Assembly (NCBI GenBank): GCA_035222895.1
Contig: JAVYIG010001614.1
Span: 1-64,000, forward strand
Direction of reading: 5' to 3'
Length of the DNA: 64,000 bases
Origin: Strongylocentrotus droebachiensis
Lineage: Eukaryota; Echinodermata; Echinoidea; Camarodonta; Strongylocentrotidae
Shown in pieces: positions 54,984 to 64,000 of the stretch (its first letter is position 1; every line of letters begins with the position of its first letter). The notes beneath the pieces were generated by a model, which saw only the letters and a list, made by a program, of their open reading frames with translations, had not been told where the DNA came from and did no database searches. A program made the translations under genes and the position numbers.

Positions 54984-57900
54984 GTAAGTAACTGAATTCT
55001 TGACATTCAGAAACATGTATTAAGTAGTCATAATAAACATGCACCTTAGGTCATAATCTCATTTATCAGCCAATGTTTATCTTTTATAATGAAGATAACA
55101 AACATCTTCTGATAATTTCATGATTGTGATTGTGGTGATAGTGGTGCGACAGAAGGTGTATACTTGCAAAATTGCTCGACTTTTGAAAATATTAGAGTTT
55201 CGATTATAAATCATTTCAAAAATGAAAAGTATATTGCAGGATCAAATTGTAGAAATTATGAAATCACAAGAAAATGGTTTCAATTCAGGAATTTGTTTAT
55301 ATAAAAGGATATTTTCTGTATATTTTTGGCATCCATACTTTTTAGACGCAGATTCTTGTTATATGAAACAAATTCAGCTTGGGGGAACCACGAGTGATTG
55401 AATATCATTTATTTATTTGTCTACCTGTTTAAGGAAGGTAATCATCAGTAGTTAGTTATGGATAACACGGGAAGTGAAGTGAGTGAATCAATGGACCAGT
55501 TCGGAGTAAGCGTTTGACCTCAAATAACCACTATTGTTTTTGTTTCAAACAAAGAAACGTCGCCTCGCACTCTGTACTGTGCATTTGACTCACAAGGTGT
55601 GGTGACGGAGAGCTCCATAAATAACTTTTGTTTCCCTATCCGCCTGTGACCTGTATATTACAGAATGCACTGTTGTGGTAGTAGCTTCATGGTTGATGTA
55701 GGATGATGCATACATGAATGATTGCATTACTTTCCTGAACACTTGGCAAAATGTTAGGCTCCTTGTCATGGCTAGGGGCGCTTGAATTGGTCGCGTGTTT
55801 CGTGGCGGTGGTGCCATGCGGCCTTGCATCGATGCTATGGTAAGGCTGGTCTGACGTTATTCAAGAAATGTTTTTTTTTAATAGCTCAGTTCATAATTAC
55901 CCAACAAGACATTCCGACAATTTTCATTTATTTCTCTTGCGGACCCTCTAAGCTCAATTCTTTTTCATATGAAGGTCCATAGTTTTGGAATTCTTTAAGT
56001 ATTGAAATAAAAAAATGCTCAATCGATTAATAATTTTAAGAAAAAGACGAAAAAAAATGTTTTTATTACAATCATATAAACCTCATTGAAGTATATGTCT
56101 TTTTTTTTTAATACAAGATCATTCTCTACTCGCTGACTCAAAATGTAATTGATATATTATATTGTGCCTTCTCATGCTTATCTCCTTTCTAATGCGCATT
56201 TCTGTTTCCTCATCTTCTTCTCAACCCCACATGCAGCTCATCATTTCGTATTGTTTTCTGTACCCCCAATCTCTCACTTCTTTTTTGGCATAGTCTACTC
56301 TTTGTGACCGTGTTATTTTATCTTTGTCATATAAAGTACTGTATTGTCCCGTTCTCGTCTCTGTTGGCATCCCACTTCTTTCCCCTATTTTGTACTGAGT
56401 TCCTTTTGTAGTTACGAACTTGTCAATTTAATTACTCATTATTCCTTAGTATCATTTGAGGTGTTCACACTCGTACAAGCATTAGGGACTTTTAGATTTG
56501 CACGTTGACAGCTTTGACTGCAGCGTGTGACGTCATTTTAAGGCACTGCGCATGCGTCACGTCGTCTCAGTCGGCGATCGAGAGGGCGTCAACCTTGATT
56601 TTCCTAAATCTAGTACGGTACTAGTATATGCCGCGTGCGCATAAAATATACAGTTCCTCAGGTAGACAAAGGAACATCCCTTCCCTGTACTTCTATTATG
56701 TAAAAATGTGTAGAACAGGTGTCACGTGCATATAAGCATATTCACCTGTTCTACACATTTTTACATAATAGCAGTGAAGGGATGTTCTACCACAGCAATA
56801 GGCCATTTTCGTAATGTAACCAAATTTAATGCATAGGTCTTTGTGAAGTGCCTCAATACAAACTATTTCATTCACCTGATAAGAATAATAGTATTTCAAT
56901 AGACATAATCCTAACTGCATACATTAGTTGTTGCCAGGTTGGACAAACATTATGGCTTGACCTACCTAGCAACACTTAATATATGCAGTTGCATTCTGAC
57001 TATTGAAATACTATTATTCCTATCAGGTGAATGAAATAATTTGTATTGAGGCACTTCAATTCACTTCACTTCCTGCATGCATGTACATCGTCGAGTGCAA
57101 TCTAAAAGATTTCTAATTGTAGTCAACGTGGGCAGTTGAGTACGTTGACACGCATGATCAGTCGGCGTTCGTCGTGTTCTCGTCCACTCAATCTAAAAGT
57201 CCCTATTGCTTGTTAGTGGACCCCTCTGTTTCCACCATGTATTTCTACATTTAAATTGAAATGAATTGAATTGAATAGTATACAAATATTGACTGCTCAT
57301 GAGGATGATGGTGGGAACTATCACTCCCAAGGTGGTGTTCACACCGGTCCTTCTATCACCCCCGAGGCGAAGCCGAGGGGGTGATAGAAGGGTCGGTGTG
57401 AACACCACCGAGGGAGTGGTAGTTCCCACCATCATCCGATTACAGAGCAGTCCATATTTGTTTTATATACCTCATCCTTTTTATTGATTCATAATTAGGT
57501 CTAGCTGTAGGTTTAGATCTAGCACTAAAAAACAGGAAACTAGATCAAGAGGAATTACTCACCAGAATAAGAAAAATCCAACATCAAGTCCAAGGCAAGA
57601 TCAAGAGTATTGAATTCCTACGCGCTGCGCGTAACCGCGCGATTGCGGTAGCCTAGCAACTCAAAAAATTTGTGTGCGCAACTAAGTCGCGGGAGGGGTT
57701 AGGGGTCCTATCCCGGGGTTTGATAGTAGCTATCAAACCCTCTGACGTAATGATACTTGATAGATCGAAATACTCCTTGACATGTGATATAGTTTTGACC
57801 AATCAGTAAATGACAATCTATGTATGAGGTATATAACTGCAACTATTGAACTGGTGAGTAGGTGTGTGGCATTGTTGTTCCGGGGCGGTTGATTGTGTGC

Positions 57901-60900
57901 CCTTGGAAGTCACGGGGAGCCTGAACTCGGTTGACTTTACAATTTGGTGCAGTTGATCTTGATCAGGTCATGCAAATGATATAGCTCCGAACTGGATTAT
58001 TATGCATCATCTTAATAAGGTGTTGCCAATCATATTTCCAAATCTTAAGCAGTGGTCACGACAATGTCATTGTAGGCCTATAGCCCAATAATTGAACGAT
58101 AATATGTGTCTTTTGTATTGCTTTTCCATTTTTTCCAAGAAAATCAGAAATACATTATTGAACATAATTATGTATGTCTTCTGTTAAATCAACAGTTCAA
58201 CAAATATTTGGATCTTGAGTAGTCAATGTAAATTAAAAACAAATAATAATAATATTTGAAAGGCAAAGATTAGAGACAAAAACAATGAAATTGTATGGAT
58301 GATGGATGTAAGAAAAAAGTGAAATATGAGCATGTGGTCTAGCACAAGGGTCGTTACTCAGCCTGCTGCTCTTTATTATATCCATAAATGATCTTAAAAG
58401 CGCATCTACCATCGTATTATTAACCCTATTTGCAGATGACACTGACATATTTTCATCTTATCGTGACCAACAACTGTTACTAAATACTGTTAACTATGAA
58501 CTTACTTTGATTATGAATGGATCCAGGCAAACAAACTCTCCTTGAATATTAACAGAACCAATTATATGTTGTTTAGCGATATTATTGACTCACTTCCGGG
58601 TGAAGTATTCATAAATGGAGCAACCGTTGACTGTGTTCAATCTACAAAATTTCTTGGAATATACGTTGACAACAAATTATCGTGGAAAACGCACATCGAT
58701 ATGCTCTGCCGACTTGTTTTACGAAATATTGGTGTTATAAACAAATTTAGACTTCGATTCCACTACAAAATACTATTTTCTTTTAACTCAACTCTATACT
58801 GCCGTACTTGCATTATGGAATTCTTGCTTTGGGTAGTTCAAACACCACATATATTAATAAAATACTTCTTTTACAGAAACATGTACTCAGAGGGATAAAT
58901 ATTGCCAACTATTGCTTACATAGTGACCCTTTAATTTTGAAAGACAACATTTAGAAGTTAAAAGATTTATACCTTTCAAAACTCGGCATATTCAGGTTTC
59001 AGTTATCCCACCAAGAACTCCCATGAGCCATAATTGAACTCTTTACAAAAAATTACGCTATAAACACATACCAAACACGACATGCAACACGTGCAAACTA
59101 TCATCTACCTCTAACCAGGACGTTTTCGCCCAAAAGACAATTTCATACATCAAACTAATGGAGCACCATTGATCCGAATCTCAAACAACTTAAAAACTGT
59201 GGCAGCTTCAAAAACATATTCAATTGTTATTATTGAATTCGCGTGTGTTAATGCACTACTATACTAATTTCTTCCCGACTGTGACTCCCGAGCTTGTACA
59301 TTCTATTCTAAAAATAAAAATTCTCTCTTCTCATACTTCTTCTGACTCCCATTCCTTACCTTCTTTTCCTATTTCTCTTTTTTCTTACATCCATCATCCA
59401 TATAATTTCATTGTTTTTGTCTGTATTCTTTGCCTTTCAAATATTATTATTATTTGTTTTAAATTTACATTGCAAAGATAAATAAAATTGACTACTCAAG
59501 ATACAAATAATTGTCTCAGTCAATAATTGCTAATCAACCATCAGACATAATTGCATGGGTTGTCGTATATTTTTGGCGAAAACCGAATTTAGAGTCAGAA
59601 AGTAAGTCACATTCTATTAAGAACTTAATGGTGCGCGTATAAATATTTTTTCTAAGATTTTGGAGAATGTCGTTAGAAGGGATATTGGTTTTTAATTGCA
59701 GCAGTCACATGTATCTAATTTTTTGCATTTCTTCATATGTGAGGAAATGACACCATTTTTAAACGATATGTTAAAAGTGTGACTTGATGGGATAACAATT
59801 TCTGAAGGTTGCATGTTTCAAAATACTGTGCATGATTCCATCATAGCCAGGATTCTTTTTATGTGGTAGATTTTACTTTACCAATGTCACTACAGTAAGA
59901 TGTCACTACAGTGCAAGTCATTTCTTAACTTTCCCTCTCACTGCATCATCCTAACTAAAAATGATCACGTTTTCCTTTTGTTCAGCTACCAATCTTGGTG
60001 ACCAGCTGCATCGGTGTGAAAGCTCGCAACAGAAGAATCTGCTGGGTTGGTATTTTCTCATTTAATGACACGATCTTAAAGACTTTCGAAAAATCAACTC
60101 AAGCACAATTTCAAACACCCAATTGGGTAGCCAATATAAATCCTGTTAAGATTATACACACAAAGAAATAAGGGTGCAATTGAGGTGCAGATTTGCCCCT
60201 ACCTACGCGTATTTGACAGAGATTGCTCCTGATTTGCTGCTGATCTGCTCCTTTTAGGGTGCAATATCTGACAAGCTGCGTAAATGTGCACCCTTTATGG
60301 GTGCGAGAAGTTGGAGGGTGTGCAATTTGCACCCGGCGTAGTCGTATCAAGACCTAATAATAAATGAATAATAATTTAAAGTTGAATATGTCCTCAAGTT
60401 TGTATCGATATTCCAAGAACATTATTAAACATGTTCACAGATAAAATTGGATATCACTTTTTCATGATATAATTATACAAAAAGCAATGAGCTAAATATC
60501 ATTTAAAACAAATTGATGTCAATACAGCTCATATACAGACTATCAATCCCCCTCAATAAGCGGAGTGCGTCTTTTTTAAAACTAGACCAGCCATCATAGG
60601 TGATTTCATCAAACCCCATCGTTGTCTCAATCAGTAACGTCAGCGTACGATAATCCTATAGTAGTGGTTCGAATCCAAGTAATTATTCTTTCATATTTGT
60701 GTCTTTATAAATAGTGCATAGGGCAAAGCAAAAAATAATAATCAATGTCTAATCGGTTGTGACCTCTTTCCGAGCCGCTTTGATTGAATAATAGGATGGC
60801 TTGCCTGGGTTAAAAAAAAGACACAAACGGACTCGACGTCTACCCCTAAGGATGCACATCTGCTCCCTCTAGGGGGCAAGTTTGCACCCCAAAGTAGGAT

Positions 60901-63269
60901 GCAAAATTGGACCCTATGGGGCGCTGCTATTGTAGCAAATGGCTGCACCCGTAAGGGTGAACGTATTCTCCCTTTAAAATACTGCTATTGTAGCAGAGGT
61001 CTGCACCCTTGAGGGTGCAAATCGGTACCTTTATTTCTTATCGTGTACGTAATACATCTTTGTAATGTTTGGATATTGCAAAAGAATTGTGCTGGACAAG
61101 GACCTGAATACCTTAAGTTGGTTTTTCGAAGGTTATTGCATTTGTGTTGTTTCTATATTTAGATAAAGAGATAATTATATTAAACAGAATATTGTGCCAT
61201 ATAAATGCTGTTAATCATCACCATCATACAACCAGATGTATATGGCATAAAATGTGTTGCGCACGATTCCTTTTCATTTATACTTAAAGATAAAACCCGC
61301 GCGGCTCCCTTTTTCTTTGGGGGGGGGGGGGGGGGAGGGGGCAGCGGTTTACCGCGTTAGCCTGTGCTATACTGTTGGTTCCTAAAATTAAATTAATCGC
61401 TGCTTGCGTGGATCTAGGATTTTGAAAGGGGGGTGGGGACAAACCAGCCAAAATATTAAAAGAAATAAAAGAAATAAACGAATTTTATAAATCAATCAAT
61501 AAGGCAATAAATAAATGAAGGGATAAACAAAGTATTACATAATAAAATGGTCATCAATTTGAAAGGTAAAATGTTACTCCAAAATTGACAACAACAACAA
61601 CACAAGTCTATACTTTTAAGTAAAGGGGGGCACTATTTTCGATTTCTGTGATTAAAGCTTGCTATGTAAGTTTAAAAACGAGGAAACACAGGCCCCCCCC
61701 CCCCCCCCCCCGTCCTCATTTCTATTTCCAAACTGTTCCCTGACCCCATATCATTATGCAGTATTCATTCTATGTTTTTTTTTAAAAATAGGCTATACAA
61801 GATTTATTTATGTGACGCAACCACTCAAAATTTAAACAAAATACACAAAATACCAGAATACATTAACGAACGTTTTTCGAACTTCTAGTAATAAACATGC
61901 CTTATTCAGAACAATGAAATAAAGTAAAAGCTAACATCAATTAACTTGGGAAATTATAAATAAAATTATTAGAAAAATAAGGCAACATTTACAAAGAAAA
62001 TTTTGTAATGAGCCATACCATTATTGATAATAGTAATGTAGATGATACTTTCAACTTCTTATTTTTTAATATAGGTCCTAATCTTGCAAATAAACCGAAT
62101 GACAGTGGCGTAGATTTTTCTAATTTTCTCCCTGAACATACACCGGCATCATCTTTTTCCAACTCCAACTGTTCACCCCAATGAAACAATTAATGTAACA
62201 AAGTAGTAATAGCACAAGTCACGACCGAATTGCTTCTCATGTAACTCACATTTTTAATCTTTCTTTATCATCTTGCCTGTGTCCAAACTCTCTTAAAAAA
62301 TATAATCCACATGAAAAAAGCAATTCTAAGCCCATCTCTATTCTTTCTATAGCATATCCAAAGTTCTCAGAAAAAAATAACTTCTAATAGGTTATATAAT
62401 TTGTTAATAACCATGAAATATTGAATTTAACTCAATATGGTTTCAGAATATCATATTCAACTGACCTAGCTTTGGTTCAAACAGGATAAAATATTCAATG
62501 CAAGGGCTAATAAAAACCATGCAATGGGAATCTTTGTGGATTTATTAAAAGCGTTTGATACGCTAAATTACTAATTCTCATTTAAAAACCTAAAATTTAT
62601 GGAATTCGAGGAGTTGCTCTCTCGTGGCTTTAGATATTAGTTATCATTCCGGCAACAGAATGTGGTTCTAATGGGTTTTCATCGGAATATCTAACATTTA
62701 AATGTGGAGACCCACAAGGATCAATATTAGGTCATCTTCTTTTCTTATTGCATATTAATGATATAACCAATGCATCATCCCTTTATCATTCATACTTTTT
62801 GTAGACGACACTAACATGTTTTACATTTTCATCATCATTATCATCACCATCATCATCAACATTGTCAATTTTGTTATTCTTTTAATCACCCACCCCACCC
62901 CGGGCTTTCACCCCATCATGCAAACGTTCATTGTGATAGCCCTTCTTCTTCTGCAGATTTATTAATGAATAATTCTTAATAGTGTGTCATCACATTTTGT
63001 TTTAATGTCAATATTTATATTATGATTATATTGCGTATACGTTCAAAAACGTTGTAATTTTTTTGTATTTGTTGTTTCGACGAAATGTAATTTAATTTTG
63101 GTATGCTTTGAAGAAGAAATGTTGTTGATTCAATTCAATTATTCCTTTCCAGGTACGAGCATATTTGACTATGGCTATCATTAGTGCCGTATTTGCTGTT
63201 AGTCAGATTGTTTGGATTTCCTTGACTACCGCGCTTTGTCCCTCCGATGGCCTTGGTACTCCTTGTACG
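54822..63269 (+). CDS. Small multi-spanning membrane protein, MS4A-like topology, first three coding exons
   Basis: Exons 54,822-54,983 (54 codons), 59,986-60,045 (20) and 63,153-63,269 (39), all phase 0, GT-AG, give 113 residues and continue past the window or past 63.3 kb. The N-terminus MNNSSSQNNQHGTAPKYRAR is hydrophilic. Then TM1 FVASIIMVFSSLLAVSFASV, TM2 GMSFFLLLPILVTSCIGVKA, a short basic loop ARNRRICW, TM3 YLTMAIISAVFAVSQIVWIS and a Cys-bearing loop CPSDGLGTPC. A fourth helix would be expected next. Small phase-0 exons, each near a helix boundary, and a Cys-containing loop after TM3 fit MS4A/CD20-like tetraspan proteins. That family call is inference; another four-helix family is possible. 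Its introns are filled with transposons. Confidence 0.6.
55870..56476 (+). mobile_element. CR1-like LINE 3' end in intron 1 of the membrane-protein gene
   Basis: Encodes KLNSFSYEGP then FWNSLSIEIKKC and NFKKKTKKN, the same C-terminal block as the LINE at 33,870-34,006 (DGPRFWNSLSESIK). Its 3' UTR appears to resume at 57,215-57,276, ending in (AATTG)n, with a DNA element inserted between. Confidence 0.6.
56644..56812. mobile_element. Truncated second copy of the CACTA MITE
   Basis: Shares AAAATATACAGTTCCTCA and CCTGTTCTACACATTTTTAC with the element at 46,349-46,617, again as a palindrome, but lacks the CACTATGAAC ends. Orientation cannot be defined because the element is symmetrical. Confidence 0.75.
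56845..57060. repeat. Palindromic repeat of the intron-11 family, full-length
   Basis: The arms are inverted copies of about 100 bp, running from GTGCCTCAATACAAACTATT to AATAGTATTTCAATAG and back. The inner part GCATACATTAGTTGTTGCCA matches 12,445-12,480 and 46,325-46,345. The best-preserved member of this family in the window. Confidence 0.65.
57278..57470. mobile_element. 193-bp near-perfect hairpin element
   Basis: The arms of about 90 bp are inverted copies: GATGATGGTGGGAACTATCA, GGTGGTGTTCACACCG and CTTCTATCACCCCC each return on the right. The turn is CGAGGCGAAGCCGAG. It lies directly after a LINE (AATTG)n tail. Both strands give similar open frames because of the symmetry; no real gene. 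Confidence 0.75.
57480..58200. other. Unassigned intronic sequence
   Basis: No exon or element end recognised. A short palindrome TTTGATAGTAGCTATCAAA occurs at 57,718-57,736. Confidence 0.35.
58201..59515 (+). mobile_element. CR1-like LINE fragment bounded by inverted copies of its own 3' end
   Basis: Plus-strand decayed reverse transcriptase (LFADDTDIFSSYRDQQLLL at about 58,425, then FLGIYVDNKLSWKTHIDMLC at 58,650) and 3' UTR to about 59,515. The last 110-125 bp of that UTR (59,376-59,500) also occur in reverse at 58,215-58,330, just before the RT part, so the fragment is flanked by inverted repeats ending ATCTTGAGTAGTCAA. Frameshifts and stops throughout. Confidence 0.72.
59986..60045 (+). 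CDS. Membrane protein exon 2: rest of TM2 and basic loop
   Basis: Twenty codons reading LPILVTSCIGVKARNRRICW between TTTGTTCAG and a weak GTTGGT donor. The alternative donor four bases later would put a stop in exon 3, so this one is chosen. Continues TM2 from exon 1. Confidence 0.55.
60155..61047. mobile_element. DNA element with AAGAAATAAGGGTGC ends and GGGTGCA repeats
   Basis: Left end ACACAAAGAAATAAGGGTGC and the reverse complement of the right end (ACACGATAAGAAATAAAGG) agree imperfectly. Both flanks carry many GGGTGCAAAT/TGCACCCT units in both orientations; the centre is AT-rich. A sequence GTGGTTCGAATCC near 60,665 resembles a tRNA B box. No coding capacity. Confidence 0.5.
61050..61980. 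other. Unassigned intronic sequence with G/C runs
   Basis: Contains poly(G) at 61,320-61,336, poly(C) at 61,693-61,712 and GTGGATCTAGGATTTTGAAA at 61,409-61,428, which resembles the end of the G/C-run MITEs. No gene. Confidence 0.4.
61980..63145 (+). mobile_element. Degenerate CR1-like LINE in intron 2 of the membrane-protein gene
   Basis: Linker pieces (ANKPNDSGVDFSNFLPEHTP), then LTQYGFRISYSTDLALVQ, KIYGIRGVALSWL, FKCGDPQGSILGHLLFLLHI and a degenerate catalytic region in which the first Asp of the FADD box has been replaced by a stop. A 3' UTR ends in GATTCAATTCAATT at 63,127-63,140, just before exon 3. Clearly dead. Confidence 0.68.
63153..63269 (+). CDS. Membrane protein exon 3: TM3 and Cys loop
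   Basis: Thirty-nine codons, VRAYLTMAIISAVFAVSQIV then WISLTTALCPSDGLGTPCT, between TTTCCAG and GTAATA. A strong hydrophobic helix followed by a two-Cys loop. The next exon is not found in the remaining 0.7 kb. Confidence 0.6.
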
Positions 63270-63485
63270 GTAATAATTCTACTTTGATTAATCCGTAATT
63301 ATAGAATTCAAACCATGTAATGCACTGCGGGGTGTCAATTTCAAAAGGAAGGGACAGAAAGTAGTTGACATCCCCTTCACTACCAACATTTTTAAACGAG
63401 CTGTCGAATCTTGATTACTGTCTGTGCCGCTTTCTAATTCCTGAAGTGTACTATACAGAGGAGAAATGGTAAATGGGGGCACTCG

Positions 63486-63828
63486 TTTTTCCGAAGGTCC
63501 ATAATTCTAAAGGTTTGTAACTCTGAAACATAAATTTCCCATAGCAGGGGGTTCATGATTCAAATCATTTGTTGCGTTATTCCGAAGGATTGTTTATCCG
63601 AAGGTTGATAATTCCGAGAATGCATTCAGGTTCATAATTTCGGAAAGTGATTAAGTTTCGTTATCTCGAACGGTCGTAATTCACAAAATATGATACCGGG
63701 TTCTGTGTTGTTATTGGAATTATGAATCTTCGGAATTACAAATTTAATTTCATTTTCAGGATCACAAACATTTTCCTCTTTGGAATCACAAGCCCTTCTT
63801 TTTCTGAATTACGAACCTTCGGAAAATT
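63486..63828. mobile_element. Foldback element with CCGAAGGTTCATAATT minisatellite arms
   Basis: The left half holds irregular units such as TTCCGAAGGTCCATAATTC and TATCCGAAGGTTGATAATTC; the right half holds the inverted form (GAATTACGAACCTTCGGAA). The design resembles the 53.7 kb element, but the unit sequence differs. Target duplication not found. Non-coding. Confidence 0.6.
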
Positions 63829-64000
63829 ACGTGTTGCCTGGAGAGAATAGCAATCCTGGTTTTCAGACAATATAAGCTCACGATAGATCTTATAACCTTT
63901 TGGTATAATAGCTTGTTCCAGCATTCCCGGGAGTGAAAATATTGTCAAAGGGTTATCAAGTGAAATCCTGTGTAAATTTTAATTCTTTACACGTGCCCCT

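Larger units (their letters stand above)
56477..57214. mobile_element. DNA element with TAGGGACTTTTAGATT ends, nested in a LINE 3' UTR
   Basis: Left end ACAAGCATTAGGGACTTTTA is the inverted match of the right end TAAAAGTCCCTATTGCTTGT. It carries two palindromic repeats inside (56,644-56,812 and 56,845-57,060), so at least three insertion layers are stacked. No transposase frame. The target duplication is unclear. Confidence 0.55.

Noticed and set aside
57193-57487. Opposite-strand frames reading VGT-TP-VVFTP
   Set aside because: Mirror translations of the 193-bp hairpin element.
60640-60690. Possible tRNA gene (B-box-like GGTTCGAATCC)
   Set aside because: No A box or cloverleaf could be folded upstream; left as a motif inside a DNA element.

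Overview
This is a eukaryotic window, A/T-rich and intron-rich, crowded with degenerate transposons, G/C homopolymer tracts and GA microsatellites. The only complete host genes are two tandem animal-type lipoxygenases (PLAT domain plus iron-binding catalytic domain). Their type, together with abundant CR1/Rex1/RTE/Tx1-like LINEs and CACTA/hAT/Harbinger-like MITEs, suggests a marine invertebrate deuterostome, most likely an echinoderm. That placement is inference; no species call is possible from sequence alone.

Layout, left to right. 1-410: a LINE fragment and spacer. About 410-15,930: duplication unit 1, holding lipoxygenase copy 1 (start codon 4003, stop 15,836-15,838, 13 coding exons, 675 residues) behind an upstream region full of MITEs. 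About 15,930-36,240: a spacer made almost entirely of mobile elements, including one LINE with an 889-codon open frame (19,402-22,071), five further LINE pieces, an unrecognised multi-exon transcript candidate near 22.7-25.2 kb, and a GC-rich block at 34.6-35.1 kb. About 36,240-49,510: duplication unit 2, holding lipoxygenase copy 2 (37,887-49,392), with the same 13 exon sizes and phases. 49,510-54,820: spacer with an RTE-like fragment and a foldback element. 54,822 to beyond 63,269: the first three coding exons of a small multi-spanning membrane protein (MS4A-like topology), with large introns filled by transposons; it continues past what I can assign.

The two lipoxygenases differ at 57 of 675 residues by hand count (about 92% identical), and all five iron-ligand positions are encoded in both. 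Copy 1 has Gln where the family has a conserved non-ligand His (human 5-LOX His362 position). Copy 2 keeps that His, but a 614-bp transposon with a 5-bp target duplication lies inside its exon 11 and brings an in-frame stop. Both copies have Leu at the residue (5-LOX Ala424) that is Ala or Gly in characterised S and R lipoxygenases. Because the two introns are paralogous, one copy often shows the empty site of an insertion in the other, which lets target duplications be read directly.

All coordinates of exons come from reading splice sites and checking phase continuity by eye. Transposon boundaries without target duplications are approximate. No searches or alignments were run.
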